Source of the DNA: Georgenia sp. SYP-B2076
GTDB lineage: Bacteria > Actinomycetota > Actinomycetes > Actinomycetales > Actinomycetaceae
NCBI RefSeq assembly: GCF_003991205.1
Contig: NZ_RXOZ01000034.1
Coordinates: 124,001-188,000, forward strand
Length of the DNA: 64,000 nucleotides
Reading direction: 5' to 3'
Shown: positions 60,740-64,000 of the stretch, piece by piece
How the letters are laid out: every line of letters begins with the position of its first letter
How positions within the stretch are numbered: position 1 is the stretch's first letter
Notes under the pieces: model-generated
Seen by the model: only the letters and a program-made list of their open reading frames with translations
Told to the model about the DNA's origin: nothing
Databases searched by the model: none
Position numbers and translations under genes: made by a program

Positions 60740-61552
60740 ATGAAGTTTCAGGACAAGGTCGCGTTCGTCACCGGAGCCGCCTCCGGCATGGGCCTCGCCA
60801 CGGCGCAGGCGTTCGCCCGCGAGGGCGCCACCGTCTACGGCGCCGACATCTCGGCCGACAACCTCGCCAAGGAGTTCGCCGCGCTGCCCGGCGCCCGGCC
60901 GGTCCCGCTGGACATCGCCGACGGCCAGGCCGTCCGCGCCGCCTTCGCGCGCGTCGACGAGGAGCGGGGTCGCCTCGACGTCCTCGTCAACGCCGCCGGC
61001 GTCAACGCCCCGAACAAGGCCGCCCTGGACGCGCTCAACGCCCAGAACTACGCCGGCTTCACGGCGATGAAGGAGGGTCGCGCGCACAGGCCCGAGTTCC
61101 TCGAGGACATCACCGACGAGGACTTCGACCGGGTGCTCAAGATCAACCTCTACGGCCCCTTCTACACCACCCGCTCCGCCGCGCCGCTGATGAAGAAGAC
61201 CGGCCGGGGCGCCATCATCAACTTCTCATCCGCCGCCGCCCTCATGGGCGTGGCCATGCCGGCGTACTACCCCGCCTCCAAGGCCGGGGTCCTCGGGCTC
61301 ACGCGGGAGAGCGCCGTCGAGCTGGCGCCGTTCAACATCTCCGTCAACGCCCTCGCGCCCGGCGCCGTCGACACCCCGCTGTTCCGGCAGAGCGACGAGG
61401 AGTTCATCGACTTCCTCGTGGGCATGCAGCCCATCAAGCGCACCGCCACGCCGGCCGAGGTCGCCGAGACGGTGCTGTTCCTCGCCGGCGAGCAGGGCAG
61501 CTACTACACCGGGCAGACCTTCTCGCCCTCCGGCGGACTGGTCATGCAGTAG
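60740..61552 (+). CDS. SDR family dehydrogenase
   Basis: 270 residues. TGAASGMGLATAQAFAREG, NAAGVN, NFSSAAALMG and the YxxxK in AYYPASKAGVLG. After NAAGVNAPNKAALD there is a ~20-residue insertion relative to the classical SDR core. It probably oxidises an alcohol made by the P450 or released by the serine hydrolase. GAGGAGGAG precedes the ATG. Confidence 0.9.
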   Translation: MKFQDKVAFVTGAASGMGLATAQAFAREGATVYGADISADNLAKEFAALPGARPVPLDIADGQAVRAAFARVDEERGRLDVLVNAAGVNAPNKAALDALNAQNYAGFTAMKEGRAHRPEFLEDITDEDFDRVLKINLYGPFYTTRSAAPLMKKTGRGAIINFSSAAALMGVAMPAYYPASKAGVLGLTRESAVELAPFNISVNALAPGAVDTPLFRQSDEEFIDFLVGMQPIKRTATPAEVAETVLFLAGEQGSYYTGQTFSPSGGLVMQ

Positions 61553-61593
61553 CAGCACCCGTAGCCGAGAAGCAGCAGAGCAGGAGAACCACC

Positions 61594-62772
61594 ATGACCG
61601 CAACGACCACCCTGACCGCCGGCCTGGACCGACGGGCCCTGGCACGCCTCAAGAACGAGATCGAGCGCGACATCGAGCTCGGCACCTACGACGGCGTCAC
61701 CATCATCCTCGCCCGCCACGGCGAGGTCGCCATGCACGAGACGCTCGGCTACGCCGAGCGCGCCACCGCCCGCCCGCTGGAGCCCGACAACGTCTTCCGG
61801 GTGCTGTCGCTGACCAAGGCCTTCACCAACGCCATGGCCTACCGCGCCCTGGGGGAGGGCAAGCTCGCCCTGTCCACGCGCGTGGTCGACCTCGTCCCCG
61901 AGTTCCTCGGCACGGACCCGTTCCACATGCTGCGCAAGGACAAGATCAACCTCGCGCACCTCCTCACCCACCGCTCCGGCATGCCGCCCACGCCCAACCC
62001 CGGCCTCGGCCCGGACCGATTCGGCAGCCTGGCCGACGTCATCGAGGCGCTCAGCCGCGTGGACGTGCTCTTCGAGCCGGGGTCGAACCTCAACTACGCG
62101 CCGTCGATCAACCACGCCCTCATGGGCGAGATGGTCCGCCGCGCCTACGGCGCCGAGTCCTTCGGCGCCCTGGCCCGGGACCTGGTCTTCGCGCCGCTCG
62201 GCATGACCCGCACCGCCTTCGGCCTGCCGAGGGCGTGGGAGGAGAAGGCCGTCCCGCTCAAGGTCTATCTCCCCGAGGGCGGGTTCCTCTCCCCCGAGGA
62301 CATCGAGTGCCTCAACACCTACATCACGGAGGACGCCGAGATGCCGTGGGTGGGCTCCGTGAGCACGGCCGAGGACGTCTTCACGTTCGCGGAGATGATC
62401 CGGCGCAAGGGCCAGCACGACGGCGAGCAGCTCATCCCCCGCGCGATCCTCGAGCAGGCGACCACCCTGCAGACCGGGGACATGCCCAACGACCTGTACG
62501 CCGACATGGCCCGGGCGCGCGGCTGGGAGATCCCGGCCGGCAACTTCGGCCTCGGCTTCTCCCTCAGCGGGACCGGGACCGCCCCCAACTTCTTCGGGCC
62601 GTTCACGTCCCCGCGCACGCACGGCAACTACGGCGCCGGCTCCTCCCTGTTCTGGGTCGACCCGGACCGGGACATGACGCTCGTCTTCCTCTCCGCCGGC
62701 GTCATGGAGGAGAGCGAGAACGTCGCCCGCTTCCAGAAGATCTCCACCATGGCCGTCGCGGCCGCCCTCTGA
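61594..62772 (+). CDS. Serine hydrolase of beta-lactamase/EstB type
   Basis: 392 residues. The nucleophile motif SxxK is FRVLSLTKAFTNAM (Ser-Leu-Thr-Lys). The second motif is Y-A-P in SNLNYAPSINHALMGEM, and HGNYGAGSSLFW stands where the KTG-type motif would be. Class-C-like folds of this kind are usually esterases or carboxypeptidase relatives. No signal peptide, so it is cytoplasmic. In a catabolic operon an ester hydrolase role is likely (inference). AGGAGA precedes the ATG. Confidence 0.85.
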   Translation: MTATTTLTAGLDRRALARLKNEIERDIELGTYDGVTIILARHGEVAMHETLGYAERATARPLEPDNVFRVLSLTKAFTNAMAYRALGEGKLALSTRVVDLVPEFLGTDPFHMLRKDKINLAHLLTHRSGMPPTPNPGLGPDRFGSLADVIEALSRVDVLFEPGSNLNYAPSINHALMGEMVRRAYGAESFGALARDLVFAPLGMTRTAFGLPRAWEEKAVPLKVYLPEGGFLSPEDIECLNTYITEDAEMPWVGSVSTAEDVFTFAEMIRRKGQHDGEQLIPRAILEQATTLQTGDMPNDLYADMARARGWEIPAGNFGLGFSLSGTGTAPNFFGPFTSPRTHGNYGAGSSLFWVDPDRDMTLVFLSAGVMEESENVARFQKISTMAVAAAL

Positions 62773-62788
62773 CCCCCAGGAGTCAACG

Positions 62789-64000
62789 ATGACCACCGAG
62801 GCCCCGCCCCAGGCACCTGCCCGCCGCGCCCCCGTCGCGCCCGGCTTCGACGCGATGGGCGACGACTACTACACCGACCCGGCCAGGCACTTCGCCGCCG
62901 TGCGCGACGAGCACCCCGTCTTCTTCTACCCCTATCTGAACGCCTGGATCGTCACCGGCCGCGAGGACGTCGAGACCGTCCTCGGCGACTGGCAGAAGTT
63001 CACCTCCGGCGCCAACAGCGGCCTGATCGACGTGCCCGAGCAGTTCCGGGACGTCATCCCGCCCGACCTCATCTCCCAGATGCTCGTCGGCTCCGACCCG
63101 CCCAGCCACACCACGCACCGCTACGTGGCCCAGCGCGGCTTCACCAAGGCCCGCATGGAGGCGCTCCAGCCGGAGATCGAGGCCCGCGCGCACCGGATCA
63201 TCGACAAGCTCGAGGCCCGCGGCTCGATGAACCTGGTCACCGACTACGGGCTCGAGCTCACGACGCAGACGATCATGGCGCACATGGGCCTCGGGTACGA
63301 GGACGACGCGATGATGCGCCAGCTGCGTGACGACCTCTTCGCGGTGCTGGCCAGCGCGCAGGAGCCGCTGCCCGAGCCGCGCCGGTCCGAGGTGTGGGCG
63401 CGGTTCTGCGAGGCCAACCTCTACCTCCGTGGGCTTGTGGAGCAGCGCCGGGAGAACCCCGGCACGGACCTCATCTCCGACATGGCGACCGTGCGCGAGA
63501 AGGACGGCACGCCCACGCTGAGCGCGGCACAGATCGCCCTGCACCTGGCGGAGTTCGCCGCGGCGGGTGTCGACTCCACCACCCAGGCCGTGGCCAACGC
63601 CGTCCTCTTCCTCGCCGGCACCCCCGAGGCGCTCGAGGAGGCCATCGCCGACCCGGAGCTGTGGCCGCGGGTCTTCGAGGAGACGGTCCGCCGTCGTCCC
63701 TCCTCGACCTTCGCCTCCCGCCAGGCGCAGGTGGACATCGAGCTCGGCGGCGCGCAGATCCGGAAGGGGGACATGGTGTGGCTCGCGCTGGCCAGCGCCA
63801 ACACCGACCCCACCCGCACCCCGCGGCCGTTCGACTTCGACATCCACCGGCCCGACGCCGAGGACCACCTCACCTTCACCCAGGGCCGGCACACCTGCCT
63901 GGGACAGTCGCTCGCCCGCGTCCAGGGCGCCACGGGCCTGAAGGTCCTGTTCGAGCGGCTGCCCTCGCTGCGCCCCGAGGCCGAGATCCCCCTCGAGTTC
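62789..64000 (+). CDS. Cytochrome P450 (3' end beyond window)
   Basis: 404 codons are open from ATG 62789 (AGGAG upstream) to the window edge with no stop, so the C-terminus is missing. I-helix: LAEFAAAGVDSTTQAV, with Asp-Ser where most P450s have Glu/Asp-Thr before the second Thr. ExxR: EETVRRRP. Heme loop: FTQGRHTCLGQSLAR with the cysteine ligand, where FGxG is more usual. It is a soluble class-I bacterial P450; ferredoxin and reductase genes may follow outside the window. It lies 16 bp after the serine hydrolase gene, in one operon. Confidence 0.93.
   Translation, partial: MTTEAPPQAPARRAPVAPGFDAMGDDYYTDPARHFAAVRDEHPVFFYPYLNAWIVTGREDVETVLGDWQKFTSGANSGLIDVPEQFRDVIPPDLISQMLVGSDPPSHTTHRYVAQRGFTKARMEALQPEIEARAHRIIDKLEARGSMNLVTDYGLELTTQTIMAHMGLGYEDDAMMRQLRDDLFAVLASAQEPLPEPRRSEVWARFCEANLYLRGLVEQRRENPGTDLISDMATVREKDGTPTLSAAQIALHLAEFAAAGVDSTTQAVANAVLFLAGTPEALEEAIADPELWPRVFEETVRRRPSSTFASRQAQVDIELGGAQIRKGDMVWLALASANTDPTRTPRPFDFDIHRPDAEDHLTFTQGRHTCLGQSLARVQGATGLKVLFERLPSLRPEAEIPLEF

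Overview
The window is very GC-rich DNA with tightly packed genes and strong G/C bias at third codon positions. The gene set is that of a high-GC Gram-positive actinobacterium, probably Micrococcales (Cellulomonas/Georgenia-like; the family is a guess). The pointers are a mycothiol-dependent maleylpyruvate isomerase, a WXG100 protein, bacterial XPB helicase with a Helicase_C_3 partner, DUF3027, a TPM/PspA pair, a CUT1 ABC operon without its own ATPase, and many apparently leaderless genes. No rRNA, tRNA, CRISPR array, prophage or recognisable transposase was found. The first gene (secreted HNH nuclease) and the last (cytochrome P450) are cut by the window ends.

Layout. 1-9.3 kb: secreted HNH/Excalibur nuclease, TMEM175-like membrane protein, a leftward operon (cold-shock protein, DUF3027, 1140-residue HSP90-like ATPase), an SseB-family protein and a membrane protein. 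9.4-18.8 kb: Helicase_C_3 protein, DUF4262, aminotransferase, DUF2237, HIT protein, XPB helicase, a frameshifted DUF559 gene and a glutamine amidotransferase. 19-22 kb: TPM-domain membrane protein plus PspA and a strong terminator. 22.3-37.9 kb: two carbohydrate loci facing each other, each with a ROK regulator. The left locus runs rightward (zinc dehydrogenase, CUT1 binding protein and two permeases, two TIM-barrel epimerases). The right locus runs leftward (CUT2 ATPase, permease, binding protein, Gfo/Idh/MocA dehydrogenase, TIM-barrel isomerase). They meet at a perfect 22-bp inverted repeat. 38-44.6 kb: NYN protein, YtcJ-like amidohydrolase, YnfA, PhzF, and a two-component system. 44.9-50.4 kb: a four-gene translationally coupled leftward operon. 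51-55.3 kb: two related HD-superfamily proteins around a WXG100 gene, then an alcohol dehydrogenase. 55.6-64 kb: the 3-hydroxybenzoate/gentisate operon, an IclR regulator, and a second rightward catabolic operon (SDR, serine hydrolase, P450).

Most notable. (1) The 44.9-50.4 kb operon encodes an alcohol-forming fatty acyl reductase (fused to a HAD domain), an SDR, a PlsC-type acyltransferase and an alkyl-DHAP-synthase-like flavoprotein: the set of activities expected for an ether-lipid pathway like the eukaryotic peroxisomal one. (2) Two families of intergenic repeats recur: an ~83-bp element bounded by TTGCCCCAYGA inverted ends (three copies), and a GGTCAAGTNCTC motif found as a giant hairpin, as tandem arrays and singly (four loci). 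(3) Palindromes placed on promoters give concrete operator predictions for both ROK regulators, the IclR regulator and the SDR/P450 operon. (4) Many genes carry a TANNNT hexamer 6-7 nt before the start codon, implying leaderless transcription. (5) One HD-family paralogue lacks the HD aspartate, and the HAD domain of the fusion lacks the second motif-I aspartate.
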